Shown: positions 1-7,050, numbered from the stretch's first letter. The stretch: DNA of 15,262 bases from SZUA-287 sp036397975 (GCA_036397975.1 DASWHW010000010.1:1-15262), one strand, 5' to 3'. Notes: generated by a model not told the origin, from the letters alone. A program made the numbers and translations.

Positions 1-11
1 CATCAACTGAA

Positions 12-30
12 TCTCCCCTTCGAGGGGAGA
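12..30. repeat. G/C-rich inverted repeat (8-bp arms, 3-nt loop), possible dispersed intergenic repeat
   Basis: The arm TCTCCCCT at 12-19 is followed by TCG and then AGGGGAGA at 23-30, a perfect 8-bp inverted repeat. A second G-rich tract (AGAGGGG) follows at 36-42. There is no T-run next to it on either strand, so it is not a standard intrinsic terminator. C-rich/G-rich palindromes of this look recur between genes in many FCB draft genomes. Membership of such a family is inferred from appearance only, since a single copy is seen here. Confidence 0.4.
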
Positions 31-142
31 ATTAAAGAGGGGTGTAAATTTGGCTGTACCACGGCGCGTTGGCATTGCCGCGAGGGTTCCCTTCGTATCC
101 GGTTCAGCAGTGTGGATGGTCCATGACCCGACGAGGTTGTAG

Positions 143-484
143 ACCTGTCGGGCCAGCGGATCAATCTGGACTAAATCAGTGATCATACGGTACACAGGAC
201 CAACCGTCTTTGCCCTCGACCAGAACTCTCCTAATCCATTCAACCCATCGACAAAGATTCAGTATCAACTCCCTGTCGAGAGCAGAGTGAGCGTGAAGTT
301 GTAACACATGCTTGGTCGGGAAATGGCCACGTTGGTGAACGAAGAACGTCCCGCGGGCTACCACGAGGTTCGGTGGATCGCATCGAACGCCGCGAGTGGT
401 GTGGACTTCTACCGGCTCGAAGCACAGCCGCTCAACGGCGGCAATCGCTTCCAGAGCGTGAAGAGATTGATGGTGCTGAAGTGA
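143..484 (+). pseudogene. Remnant of a T9SS cargo gene: C-terminal sorting domain interrupted by an in-frame stop
   Basis: Reading frame 2 from 143 to the TGA at 482-484 gives a recognisable T9SS type-A sorting domain. It has ALDQNSPNPFNPSTKI from about 212, then QLPVESRVSVKL, then LGREMATLVNEERPAGYHEV from 311, and it ends ...VKRLMVLK. The two halves are in the same frame but separated by TAA at 302-304, where family members usually have an aromatic residue (the KLYN- or VYD-type stretch before LGRE). The frame also closes upstream at the TAG 140-142, with no passenger domain that I can recognise, so only the anchor end of a once larger secreted protein survives. The gene's terminator directly follows. 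A sequencing or assembly error at 302 is possible, but the missing upstream frame makes real decay more likely. Positions 1-142 hold no coding frame I can support apart from an edge-crossing minus frame, which I rejected. Confidence 0.7.
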
Positions 485-496
485 ACTGTGACTTCC

Positions 497-525
497 AAAG
501 CCCCGCTCAAGCGGGGCTTTTTTTT
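497..525 (+). terminator. Strong rho-independent terminator
   Basis: The perfect 10-bp stem AAAGCCCCGC (497-506) / GCGGGGCTTT (511-520) has a TCAA loop, and the T-run extends to 525. It lies 12 bp after the stop of the decayed sorting-domain gene and should end that transcript. It also argues against translation starting at the ATG at 488, which would place the structure inside the next coding region. Confidence 0.9.
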
Positions 526-571
526 GGTGATTGGAACAAGAAAATTTCCTTTATTAAGAGCGAACATTCAG

Positions 572-577
572 AAAGGA
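572..577 (+). promoter_or_regulatory. Ribosome binding site AAAGGA that sets a TTG start
   Basis: AAAGGA lies six bases before the TTG at 584-586. It is the only Shine-Dalgarno-like sequence near the N-terminus, and the TTG directly precedes a signal-peptide-like sequence. This decides the start of the secreted protein gene. Confidence 0.65.
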
Positions 578-583
578 AACAAT

Positions 584-1423
584 TTGCGGACGCGAACAAT
601 TGTTACCGCATTGAGCATCATCGGGCTGATGGCCTTTTGTGGTTACGAATTCTTGCTAAGCAGCGGCATCGTTGGGCAGACGATGAAGCCGGGGGTTGGG
701 TCTTTTGTTCGGGATGGATGTTTCTGTCACAGCGATAGTCTTGATTCCTCCGTTCGCGTCTGGATTGAAGGTCCTGATAGTCTTGAAGCTGGAACAGAGG
801 GAATGTATACTGTTTCCGTGTATAAGGACAGCAATATTGCTGCTGGCTTTGATGTCGCTGCATTCTTTGGTGACATGGGTATCGTCGATTCGGTCGACAC
901 ACAGTTGCTGTCGTTTGATCCCGCGGACAGCCTGGAGGTAACACACACGCATCCGAAGTTTGCTACCAGCGATACAATCAACTGGCAGTTCAAGTACCGC
1001 GCCCCGGCAACACCGGGAATTATAGATACACTCTACTCTGTTGCGAACAGCGTCAACGCAGATGGTGGACCTGGCGAGGAGGATCGGTGGAATTTCGGGG
1101 AGAATTTTCTGGTTTATGTCACGTCGACGACTGGTGTCAAACCCCAATTCGGCATTGTAAAATCGTATGTCCTTCACCAAAACTTTCCGAATCCGTTCAA
1201 TCCGAGTACCACGATTAGGTTTGACCTGCCTGTTTCTTCAGAAGTTGAACTGACGGTCTATGATATCGCTGGACGCGCCGTCGAAACGCTTGCAGTTGGG
1301 AAGTACCCAGCCGGTTCTCATACGGTGCAATTCAGTACAATCGGACAGGCAAGCGGTATTTATCTTTATCGCCTTCGGGTCAACGATCATACCTCAATGA
1401 AGAAGATGGTTCTCCTTCGATGA
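584..1423 (+). CDS. Secreted Reeler-like (choice-of-anchor V type) protein with T9SS C-terminal sorting domain
   Basis: The 279-residue product is predicted to be exported and then attached or released through the type IX secretion system. The TTG start is chosen because AAAGGA precedes it and because it yields an N-terminal basic patch (MRTRT) followed by a hydrophobic signal segment at residues 6-27. Residues 44-180 resemble the Reeler-like 'choice-of-anchor V' family: a GC-x-CH motif near the N-terminus, a GFDVA segment at 88-92, a THTHP stretch at 120-124, a WQFKYRAP block at 134-141 and a D-x-WNF end. CFCH at 46-49 occupies the place where relatives carry a CxxCH-like motif, so heme attachment here is uncertain. 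The sorting domain starts near residue 197 (LHQNFPNPFNPSTTI) and ends with the typical KKMVLLR. It is probably a single transcription unit after the upstream terminator. The molecular role of the passenger domain is unknown. Confidence 0.8.
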   Translation: MRTRTIVTALSIIGLMAFCGYEFLLSSGIVGQTMKPGVGSFVRDGCFCHSDSLDSSVRVWIEGPDSLEAGTEGMYTVSVYKDSNIAAGFDVAAFFGDMGIVDSVDTQLLSFDPADSLEVTHTHPKFATSDTINWQFKYRAPATPGIIDTLYSVANSVNADGGPGEEDRWNFGENFLVYVTSTTGVKPQFGIVKSYVLHQNFPNPFNPSTTIRFDLPVSSEVELTVYDIAGRAVETLAVGKYPAGSHTVQFSTIGQASGIYLYRLRVNDHTSMKKMVLLR

Positions 1424-1500
1424 GGAGGGGACGGCGAGGTCATTACACAACATCCGGTTGGAGAACTTGTCGATGCGAGCCCGTTCAGCAGATAATAGCA

Positions 1501-3201
1501 ATGGGTACTAAAAGAAAAACCAAGTTATCCTCTTCACGCCAGACCTCAGTCCCAAAGGCTCTCGAGAACTGGAGAGAAACTGCGTACAATCCTGGCGTCG
1601 CGAAGTATCCGGAGCGCTTGAAGGAATTCTCCACGGTTTCGTTTACGCCAGTCGAGCCGCTCTACACTCCACCGCAAAATCCAGATGAACGTTACCTTCG
1701 CGATGTGGGATTTCCCGGTGAGTTTCCCTACACGCGGGGAATTCAACCTTCGATGTACCGCGGCAAATTGTGGACGATGCGTCAATATGCGGGGTTTGGT
1801 ACGGCGCGTGAATCGAATGAGCGCTATCGGTACCTTCTTTCTCAGGGGCAGTCAGGACTTTCCGTTGCATTCGATCTGCCTACACAGATAGGGTATGATA
1901 GTGACGATCCCATGGCGGACGGAGAAGTAGGGAAGGTGGGCGTCGCCATTGATACCCTGGCCGATATGGAAATCCTTTTTGAGGGGATTCCTCTCGACAA
2001 GGTCACAACCTCCATGACGATCAACGCCCCGGCCGCTGTGCTCCTTGCAATGTACATTGCAGTTGCTGAGAAGCACGGAGTTCCCGCTGACAGAATCGGC
2101 GGAACCATCCAGAACGATATCCTGAAGGAGTACATCGCCCGCGGAACCTATATTTATCCGCCCAAGGCGTCAATGCGATTGATTACGGATATCTTCGCGT
2201 ATTGCGCCAAAGAGGTTCCTCGTTGGAATACGATCTCCATCTCGGGTTACCACATTCGTGAAGCGGGTTCCACTGCGGCACAGGAAGTGGCTTTCACGCT
2301 TGGAGATGGGATTGCGTACGTAGAAGCCGCACTGCATGCCGGTCTCGATATTGATAACTTCGCCCCACAGCTTTCCTTCTTTTTCAACGCGCACAATGAC
2401 TTGCTTGAAGAAGTGGCAAAGTACCGGGCAGCGAGGAGGCTCTGGGCGAAAATCATGGAGAAGCGCTTTAAGGCAAAGAACCCGCGGTCCATGATGTTGC
2501 GTTTTCACACACAAACTGCCGGATCGACGCTGACAGCCCAGCAGATCGAGAATAATATTGTGCGAGTGACAATTCAAACTCTTGCCGCCGTTCTTGGAGG
2601 GACCCAAAGTCTCCACACCAATGCCAGGGACGAAGCCCTTGCTCTCCCCAGCGAGGAAGCAGCAATGGTTGCGCTTCGGACACAACAGATTGTTGCGCAT
2701 GAAAGCGGAATTGCGAACACCGTCGATCCGTTGGCCGGCTCGTACTACGTTGAAGCCATGACGGACCGTATCGAGCAGGAAGCGCGGGGCTATCTCGATA
2801 GCGTGGAAGCGCTCGGAGGAATGGTTGCTGCAATCGAAGCCGGCTTTGTTCAAACGGAAATTCAGCGGTCTGCGTATCGCATTAACCAGCAGATGGAGGC
2901 GGGTGAAAGAGTCATTGTTGGACTCAACAAGTTTCAGGTGGACGAGCCCGTGGTCACCGGCCTCTTAACCATCGATCAGCGAGTGCAGCAGGAGCAGGTT
3001 CGATTTCTCCAAAAAATCCGTGCCGAAAGAGATACCACGAATTGCCAGGCAGCATTGGCGCGAGTTCGACTTGCTGCGGAGGGTGAATCGAACCTCATGC
3101 CGCCGATCCTGGAAGCAGTTCGTGCGTATGCGAGCGTTGGGGAGATTTGCAATGTATTGCGTGGTATCTTTGGCGAGTATCAGGAACGAATCGTCATTTA
3201 G
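1501..3201 (+). CDS. Methylmalonyl-CoA mutase, catalytic (large) subunit without cobalamin domain
   Basis: The 566-residue product belongs to the acyl-CoA mutase large-subunit family, which interconverts methylmalonyl-CoA and succinyl-CoA with adenosylcobalamin. Recognisable blocks are RQYAGFGTARESN (94-106), AFDLPTQIGYDSD (123-135), TIQNDILKEYIARGTYIYPP (202-221) and SISGYHIREAG (246-256). Aligned by eye to the P. shermanii enzyme, Tyr96, Arg214 and His251 match Tyr89, Arg207 and His244 with identical spacing. From family knowledge, isobutyryl-CoA mutases have Phe and Gln at the first two positions, so methylmalonyl-CoA is the likely substrate. The chain stops before any B12-binding domain, so a separate small subunit must be encoded elsewhere. 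The ATG at 1501 is preferred over the in-frame ATG at 1420, because the extra 27 residues are Arg-rich and unlike the family. No clear ribosome binding site precedes 1501. The epimerase gene follows after 9 bp. Confidence 0.93.
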   Translation: MGTKRKTKLSSSRQTSVPKALENWRETAYNPGVAKYPERLKEFSTVSFTPVEPLYTPPQNPDERYLRDVGFPGEFPYTRGIQPSMYRGKLWTMRQYAGFGTARESNERYRYLLSQGQSGLSVAFDLPTQIGYDSDDPMADGEVGKVGVAIDTLADMEILFEGIPLDKVTTSMTINAPAAVLLAMYIAVAEKHGVPADRIGGTIQNDILKEYIARGTYIYPPKASMRLITDIFAYCAKEVPRWNTISISGYHIREAGSTAAQEVAFTLGDGIAYVEAALHAGLDIDNFAPQLSFFFNAHNDLLEEVAKYRAARRLWAKIMEKRFKAKNPRSMMLRFHTQTAGSTLTAQQIENNIVRVTIQTLAAVLGGTQSLHTNARDEALALPSEEAAMVALRTQQIVAHESGIANTVDPLAGSYYVEAMTDRIEQEARGYLDSVEALGGMVAAIEAGFVQTEIQRSAYRINQQMEAGERVIVGLNKFQVDEPVVTGLLTIDQRVQQEQVRFLQKIRAERDTTNCQAALARVRLAAEGESNLMPPILEAVRAYASVGEICNVLRGIFGEYQERIVI

Positions 3202-3210
3202 GAATATGCC

Positions 3211-3636
3211 ATGAACATCTCACACCTTGAGCACATCGGGATTGCCGTCAGAAATCTTGAGGAAGCTATTCGTTATTACGAGGAGGTGCTCGGCCTTCAT
3301 TGTTACCGAATCGAGGAGGTGGAGGATCAAAAAGTGAAGACAGCTTTTTTCAAGGTTGGTGAGACAAAGATCGAACTGTTGGAATCAACTGATCCCGCGG
3401 GACCCGTGGGGAAGTTTATTGCCAAACGGGGTGAAGGAGTCCATCATGTTGCCTTCGCGGTTCAGGACGTTCCAACGGCACTTGAAGAAGCGAAGAGAAA
3501 GGGAGTAGAGCTTATTGACGCGGAGCCCCGGGAAGGCGCAGAAGGAATGCAGATCGCATTTCTCCATCCCGAGTCGACCCATGGCGTCTTGACGGAACTT
3601 TGTGCTATTCCAGAGAAGTCAGTTTCAGGCGTGTGA
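3211..3636 (+). CDS. mce: Methylmalonyl-CoA epimerase (VOC superfamily)
   Basis: The 141-residue product matches the usual length for this enzyme, which interconverts (2R)- and (2S)-methylmalonyl-CoA so that propionyl-CoA carboxylation products reach the mutase. It has two vicinal-oxygen-chelate repeats. Likely metal ligands are His8 (HIGIAV), His79 (GVHHVAF) and Glu129 (VLTEL). The fourth family ligand should sit in the segment near residues 52-58. The start has AGGA seven to eight bases upstream. It lies 9 bp behind the mutase gene and is almost certainly co-transcribed with it. Its last 12 bp overlap the end of the minus-strand response regulator gene. Confidence 0.93.
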   Translation: MNISHLEHIGIAVRNLEEAIRYYEEVLGLHCYRIEEVEDQKVKTAFFKVGETKIELLESTDPAGPVGKFIAKRGEGVHHVAFAVQDVPTALEEAKRKGVELIDAEPREGAEGMQIAFLHPESTHGVLTELCAIPEKSVSGV

Positions 3637-3993
3637 GAGGAGAAGCGATCCAGTCAACGAGGCAAGTTTGGAAACGAGGTTCGTCTTTGGAATCAAGTTC
3701 CCTGCGCTCAGTGCGCGTGCCCGACGAAGAATCGCTTCGTCCGTTGATCCCGTAACAAACACGAGCGGGAGAGTTGGGTTTAGCTCCCTCAATTTTAGGC
3801 TGAAGGAAATCCCATCCATCACAGGCATCTCGATATCACATATGACAAGGTCGACGGTCTCCCTTGTCAACTTCTCCAGCGCATCGGCTCCGTGTATGGC
3901 AGAAACCACTTCGATGCCGTCAGCTTCAATGATATCTTTTGCTAACTCCACAAATAGTGGATCGTCATCCACCACAAGAATTTTCTTGTTCAT
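3625..3993 (-). CDS. Single-domain response regulator (receiver only)
   Basis: The 122-residue protein is one CheY-like receiver domain with nothing after it. The acidic pair is Asp9-Asp10 (VVDDDP), the phosphoacceptor is Asp53 (ICDIEMPVMDG), the conserved Thr is Thr81 (FVTGS) and the conserved Lys is Lys103 (IPKT). All catalytic positions are intact, so it should accept phosphate from a histidine kinase. No kinase gene is in the window, so its partner is unknown. It converges on the epimerase gene with a 12-bp overlap and is transcribed away from the divergent uppP operon. No strong ribosome binding site is visible upstream of the ATG. Confidence 0.88.
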   Translation of the reverse strand: MNKKILVVDDDPLFVELAKDIIEADGIEVVSAIHGADALEKLTRETVDLVICDIEMPVMDGISFSLKLRELNPTLPLVFVTGSTDEAILRRARALSAGNLIPKTNLVSKLASLTGSLLLSHA

Positions 3994-4090
3994 CGCTGTT
4001 ATGTTTATGAGAGAAAAGTTTTAGGGAGTGACTAGACAGGGAGGTGAATGAATATAGCAACGGAGAGAACCGATGTCAACGAAAAAGATT

Positions 4091-4105
4091 TACGAGAAAC
4101 TCGTA
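4091..4105. repeat. Inverted repeat TACGAG-AAA-CTCGTA in the divergent regulator/uppP spacer
   Basis: Two perfect 6-bp arms flank AAA, about 98 bp upstream of the regulator start and 112 bp upstream of uppP. Its position suits an operator or a leader hairpin for either gene. A repeat this short is expected by chance several times in a window of this size, so function is only a possibility. Confidence 0.3.
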
Positions 4106-4133
4106 GCTTCTGCATCAATTATTCGAGCATACA

Positions 4134-4163
4134 TGGGGGACGCCCTCCACTGTTTGTTTTTTT
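4134..4163 (+). terminator. Probable intrinsic terminator or attenuator upstream of uppP
   Basis: TGGGGG (4134-4139) pairs with CCCTCC plus A at 4144-4149, giving six pairs including one G-T and a 4-nt ACGC loop. A T-rich run ending in seven Ts (4157-4163) follows. On the plus strand it could end read-through from the mutase-epimerase operon, or act as an attenuator in the uppP leader. The stem is separated from the main T-run by several bases, which weakens the call. Confidence 0.4.
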
Positions 4164-4204
4164 CTTGTTGAACCGCTACCTTCTTCACGGTCATTTTCAA
4201 GAAT

Positions 4205-4210
4205 GAGGAG
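4205..4210 (+). promoter_or_regulatory. Ribosome binding site GAGGAG that sets the uppP TTG start
   Basis: GAGGAG directly abuts the TTG at 4211, leaving no spacing, but lies exactly six bases before the in-frame TTG at 4217. The second TTG is therefore the more likely initiation codon. Confidence 0.65.
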
Positions 4211-4216
4211 TTGTAT

Positions 4217-5065
4217 TTGCAGCCATTTCACGCCGTTCTTCTCGGAATCGTTCAAGGTTTAACAGAATTTCTCCCAATCAGCAGCACAGCCCATCTTACC
4301 CTCACCGGAAAACTCCTCGGATTCGTGACACCGGAAAATACGCAGGCCTGGACGGCCTTCCTGGCGGTGATACAGCTCGGAACGGTTGCAGCAGTGTTGA
4401 TTTACTTTTCCAAAGATCTCTGGGGAATGACGAGGGCATTGTTTAGGGATGTTCGCACAAAAGAAAAAAGATTTTCCGAATACTCCCGCGAATCCAGGCT
4501 TTTCCTCTATATCGTTCTTGGGACGATTCCTGTGGTGGTGATTGGACTTCTTGCCAAGGATGTTATCGAGGGCGTCTTTACCAAAAATCTTATTGTCATT
4601 GCGTCAAGTCTCATCGTCCTTGCGATCTTTCTCTGGATTGCCGAGCGGGTAGCCAGCCACTCCCGTTCAATTGAGGAAGTGACTCTGACGGATTCTCTTT
4701 TGATTGGACTAGCGCAGGTTCTTGCGCTGATACCGGGTTCGTCTCGCTCTGGAACGACCATTACTGCCGGCCTATTCTTGAAATTCGACAGAGCCTCTGC
4801 CGCGCGGTTCTCGTTTCTTTTGAGCATTCCCGCAGTCTTGGGGAGTGGGCTCTATGAGTTGATGAAAATCGATCATTCGGTATTTCAGTTCGGGAATATG
4901 AATCTGGTCATTGCAACGATAGTGTCGGGAATCTCAGGATACGCGGCGATTGCATGGCTCCTTCGGTATCTCATGAAGAGCACAACCATGATTTTCGTTT
5001 GGTACCGTATTGGACTGGGTGTCCTCCTATTTATCCTAATGCTCACACATGTCGTTACTCCATAG
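4217..5065 (+). CDS. uppP: Undecaprenyl-diphosphatase (UppP/BacA family)
   Basis: This integral membrane phosphatase dephosphorylates undecaprenyl pyrophosphate, recycling the lipid carrier for peptidoglycan and other surface glycans. The 282-residue product has the two family signatures. The (E/Q)xxxE motif is Gln13...Glu17, followed by FLPISSTAH with His26. The second is PGSSRSGTT at 173-181, with Arg177. Hydrophobic segments fill most of the rest, consistent with a multi-pass protein. Initiation at the TTG at 4217 is preferred because of GAGGAG spacing; TTG 4211 would add only two residues. It is the first gene of a plus-strand run and the next gene starts 37 bp after its stop, so co-transcription is plausible. 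Confidence 0.95.
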   Translation: MQPFHAVLLGIVQGLTEFLPISSTAHLTLTGKLLGFVTPENTQAWTAFLAVIQLGTVAAVLIYFSKDLWGMTRALFRDVRTKEKRFSEYSRESRLFLYIVLGTIPVVVIGLLAKDVIEGVFTKNLIVIASSLIVLAIFLWIAERVASHSRSIEEVTLTDSLLIGLAQVLALIPGSSRSGTTITAGLFLKFDRASAARFSFLLSIPAVLGSGLYELMKIDHSVFQFGNMNLVIATIVSGISGYAAIAWLLRYLMKSTTMIFVWYRIGLGVLLFILMLTHVVTP

Positions 5066-5102
5066 TGATTACTGTCCACAATTACCTAACGTAAGAGTGT
5101 AG

Positions 5103-5630
5103 ATGCCCCGATCCTCCCGTCATCTTACCACAATGTCCTTTTTTTCCATTGTAGGCATTGCACTCTTTGTTCTCGAATCGTTTATCCCGATGCCGCTGCC
5201 TTTCCTGAAAATAGGGTTGGCAAACGTGTCAACACTTCTGGCCCTTTACACATTCGGACTGACAGATGTCCTAATAATTGTTCTCATTCGCGTGGTGGCA
5301 GGTTCACTCCTTGTCGGATCTATTTTTTCACCTGGTTTTCTCCTGGCCTTTGCAGGCGGCGTTTCCTCAGCCCTCGTCATGTCCGCACTTAAGAGAATGA
5401 CAGGCGATCTCTTCAGCATCTTTGGGATAAGTTTGGTGGGCGCATTCGTCCACGTTATCGCACAGATGTTCATCGTTGTTCTCCTCTTTGTACAGTCGAC
5501 GGCGGTTCTCATTCTTTTTCCCATGTTACTTTCCTCGGCGCTGATTGGAGGCACGGTGGTCGGCTGGATTGCTGTCCGTCTCCATCAGATTCTGGAAAGA
5601 ATGGGCTCTTTCATTCCGCGGGCGTTTTGA
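5103..5630 (+). CDS. Gx transporter / heptaprenyl diphosphate synthase component I-like membrane protein (EetB-like)
   Basis: The 175-residue, very hydrophobic protein has about five or six membrane segments. The early motif PLPFLKIGLANVSTLLAL (31-48) is typical of the Hpre_diP_synt_I / Gx transporter family. From family knowledge, this group is related to the substrate-binding S components of energy-coupling factor (ECF) transporters. The historical 'heptaprenyl diphosphate synthase' label comes from gene context rather than chemistry. Genes for a NusG-II protein, ApbE and two ECF ATPases follow with almost no gaps, so it is a good candidate S component or membrane partner of that system. 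As I recall, EetB of Gram-positive extracellular electron transfer loci belongs to this family. The ligand is unknown. The weak ribosome binding site leaves the exact start slightly open. Confidence 0.8.
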   Translation: MPRSSRHLTTMSFFSIVGIALFVLESFIPMPLPFLKIGLANVSTLLALYTFGLTDVLIIVLIRVVAGSLLVGSIFSPGFLLAFAGGVSSALVMSALKRMTGDLFSIFGISLVGAFVHVIAQMFIVVLLFVQSTAVLILFPMLLSSALIGGTVVGWIAVRLHQILERMGSFIPRAF

Positions 5631-5632
5631 AC

Positions 5633-6007
5633 ATGTTCCGGACACTCACGGTAGCCGATAAGGTACTTTCTCTCACGCTGCTCGGTGTTACCATTGCCGT
5701 TTTCTGGGGTATCTCATCGCTTACAACGCCAGGCTCATCTGCGATTGTTATGATAGGAGACCAACTTGCCTATAAACTTCCTCTGGACGCGAACAAAGTG
5801 GTCACGGCTCAGGGAAGAATTGGTGACGTTACGATTGAAGTCCGAGGGGGTAAGGTTGGCGTTACGCGAGCTGACTGTCCTAATCACGTTTGCGTACGAA
5901 CCGGTTGGCGATCGCGGGGAGGCGAAGTTATCGTCTGCGTCCCGAATCATGTATGGGTGAAGATTCTTTCGAACGACAAACCCGAAATCAAGGGAGTGAC
6001 CGGATAA
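5633..6007 (+). CDS. NusG domain II-containing membrane-anchored protein (EetA-like)
   Basis: The 124-residue product has one N-terminal membrane segment (about residues 11-30) and an extracytoplasmic NusG domain II-like fold. The hallmark is a CPNHVCV motif (Cys82, Cys87), then RTGWRSRGGEVIVCVPN with Cys102, a pattern repeated in this family. It is not the transcription factor NusG and has no NGN domain. Together with the preceding Gx protein it forms the pair often found beside ApbE or FMN-binding proteins; EetA of Gram-positive electron transfer loci is, as I recall, of this type. The ATG at 5633 is chosen. The TTG at 5627 overlaps the previous stop and would add two residues. Its TAA overlaps the apbE ATG by one base, so the genes are translationally coupled. 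Confidence 0.82.
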   Translation: MFRTLTVADKVLSLTLLGVTIAVFWGISSLTTPGSSAIVMIGDQLAYKLPLDANKVVTAQGRIGDVTIEVRGGKVGVTRADCPNHVCVRTGWRSRGGEVIVCVPNHVWVKILSNDKPEIKGVTG

Positions 6008-7050
6008 TGAAAGGAAGGGATCGCTCCCTCATAAAGTGTATTCTGTTTATTCTCAGTGTATGCTGTGTAGTTTCGTGCTCGCATGAAAAGCGCCCCCTCG
6101 TGAAGGATGCTACGGCAATGGATACGTTTCTCACAGTGAGTGTGTACGACGAGGAAATCTCGGATGAACAAGCTTTCGCAATGATGGATTCTGCAATTGC
6201 TGAAATCCGACGTGTTGAAATGATGGCAACAGACTACAATGATACGAGCGAAGTTGGAACCGTCAACAAGCACGCGGGCCACGATAGCATCATAATCTCT
6301 TCGGAACTGAACTCGCTTCTAGAAACCGCGCTGCAATATAGTCGATCGTCAGACGGAGCGTTTGACATCACAGTTGAACCACTTGTAAAGGCATGGGACT
6401 TTCTCTCTGAACGTCCCCAAACGCCAACAGATGAGCAGATCCAAACGATCCTTCGGTACGTTGGATATAAGAAGCTTTCCATAATTAATCGTACGGTGTT
6501 TCTGCAACAGCCAGGTATGGGAATCGATTTGGGCGCCATCGCCAAGGGATACGCAGTGGAGAAGGCTCTACAGAAACTCAGATCGGGGGGAGTGCACAAA
6601 GCCATCGTTGATCTGGGTGGAAATTTGGGAGTGGGATGGAGCGGGACAAAAATGTTCGATAGTACGGTCGCATCAATATATATTCGCCATCCGAGGAAGG
6701 ATGGACAGTACTTTGGGAAATTCAAAGTCGGGAATGCCGGTATCTCCACCTCAGGGGACTACCAACGCTACTTTATCGAAGACGGTGTTCGTTATCATCA
6801 CATCCTCAACCCAAAAACCGGAATGCCTGTGAGAGACCTCGTGAGCGCAACGGTCGTGTCGTCAAATGCCACAGACGCTGATGCGCTCTCCACCCTGATT
6901 TTCGTGCTTGGAAGGGAACGAGGAATGGAGTTATTGCGTCGGACGAATGGGGTGGAGGGGCTTTTGATTTTCCAGCAGGGCGATTCATTGGCGTTCACGG
7001 GGACCCCGAAGATTCTCTCGTCGTTTTCTCGGACGCCGACAGATGATTGA
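6007..7050 (+). CDS. apbE: FAD:protein FMN transferase, lipoprotein (ApbE family)
   Basis: ApbE enzymes cleave FAD and attach FMN covalently to Thr or Ser in exported or membrane redox proteins. The 347-residue product has a lipoprotein signal peptide with lipobox VVSC (Cys24), so it is probably membrane-tethered outside the cytoplasm. Family motifs are in order: GAIAKGYAVEKA (176-187), DLGGNL (202-207), STSGDYQRYF (247-256), HILNPKTGMP (265-274) and NATDADALST (287-296). The last block has Asp residues that bind Mg2+. The ATG at 6007 overlaps the previous stop (TAATG), and the lipoprotein signal supports this start over upstream in-frame codons. It overlaps the next ATPase gene by 8 bp. No FMN-binding (RnfG/NqrC-like) acceptor is encoded in the window, so the flavinylated substrate must lie elsewhere. 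Confidence 0.93.
   Translation: MKGRDRSLIKCILFILSVCCVVSCSHEKRPLVKDATAMDTFLTVSVYDEEISDEQAFAMMDSAIAEIRRVEMMATDYNDTSEVGTVNKHAGHDSIIISSELNSLLETALQYSRSSDGAFDITVEPLVKAWDFLSERPQTPTDEQIQTILRYVGYKKLSIINRTVFLQQPGMGIDLGAIAKGYAVEKALQKLRSGGVHKAIVDLGGNLGVGWSGTKMFDSTVASIYIRHPRKDGQYFGKFKVGNAGISTSGDYQRYFIEDGVRYHHILNPKTGMPVRDLVSATVVSSNATDADALSTLIFVLGRERGMELLRRTNGVEGLLIFQQGDSLAFTGTPKILSSFSRTPTDD

Noticed and set aside
1..186. Minus-strand frame open from an ATG at 186 to the window edge (62 codons, protein-like composition)
   Set aside because: It reads through the C/G palindrome at 12-30 and overlaps the convincing sorting-domain remnant on the other strand. No ribosome binding site or family is recognisable. 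A real truncated gene cannot be excluded without upstream sequence.
1420..1500. In-frame ATG at 1420 as the mutase start, overlapping the previous stop
   Set aside because: The extra 27 residues are Arg/Thr-rich and unlike mutase N-termini. The purine-rich sequence there lies after, not before, the ATG.
2170..2853. 227-codon antisense open frame within the mutase gene
   Set aside because: It is a shadow of a strongly supported gene. The translation has no recognisable domain and is rich in residues typical of antisense reading.
4168..4196. Sigma-70-like promoter TTGAAC-N17-TCATTT upstream of uppP
   Set aside because: The -10 element is poor, FCB bacteria often use different promoter elements, and such matches are common by chance.
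4003..4216. Possible FMN riboswitch upstream of the flavin-related operon
   Set aside because: No pattern resembling the conserved RFN element was seen. Only a short inverted repeat and a terminator-like hairpin are present.
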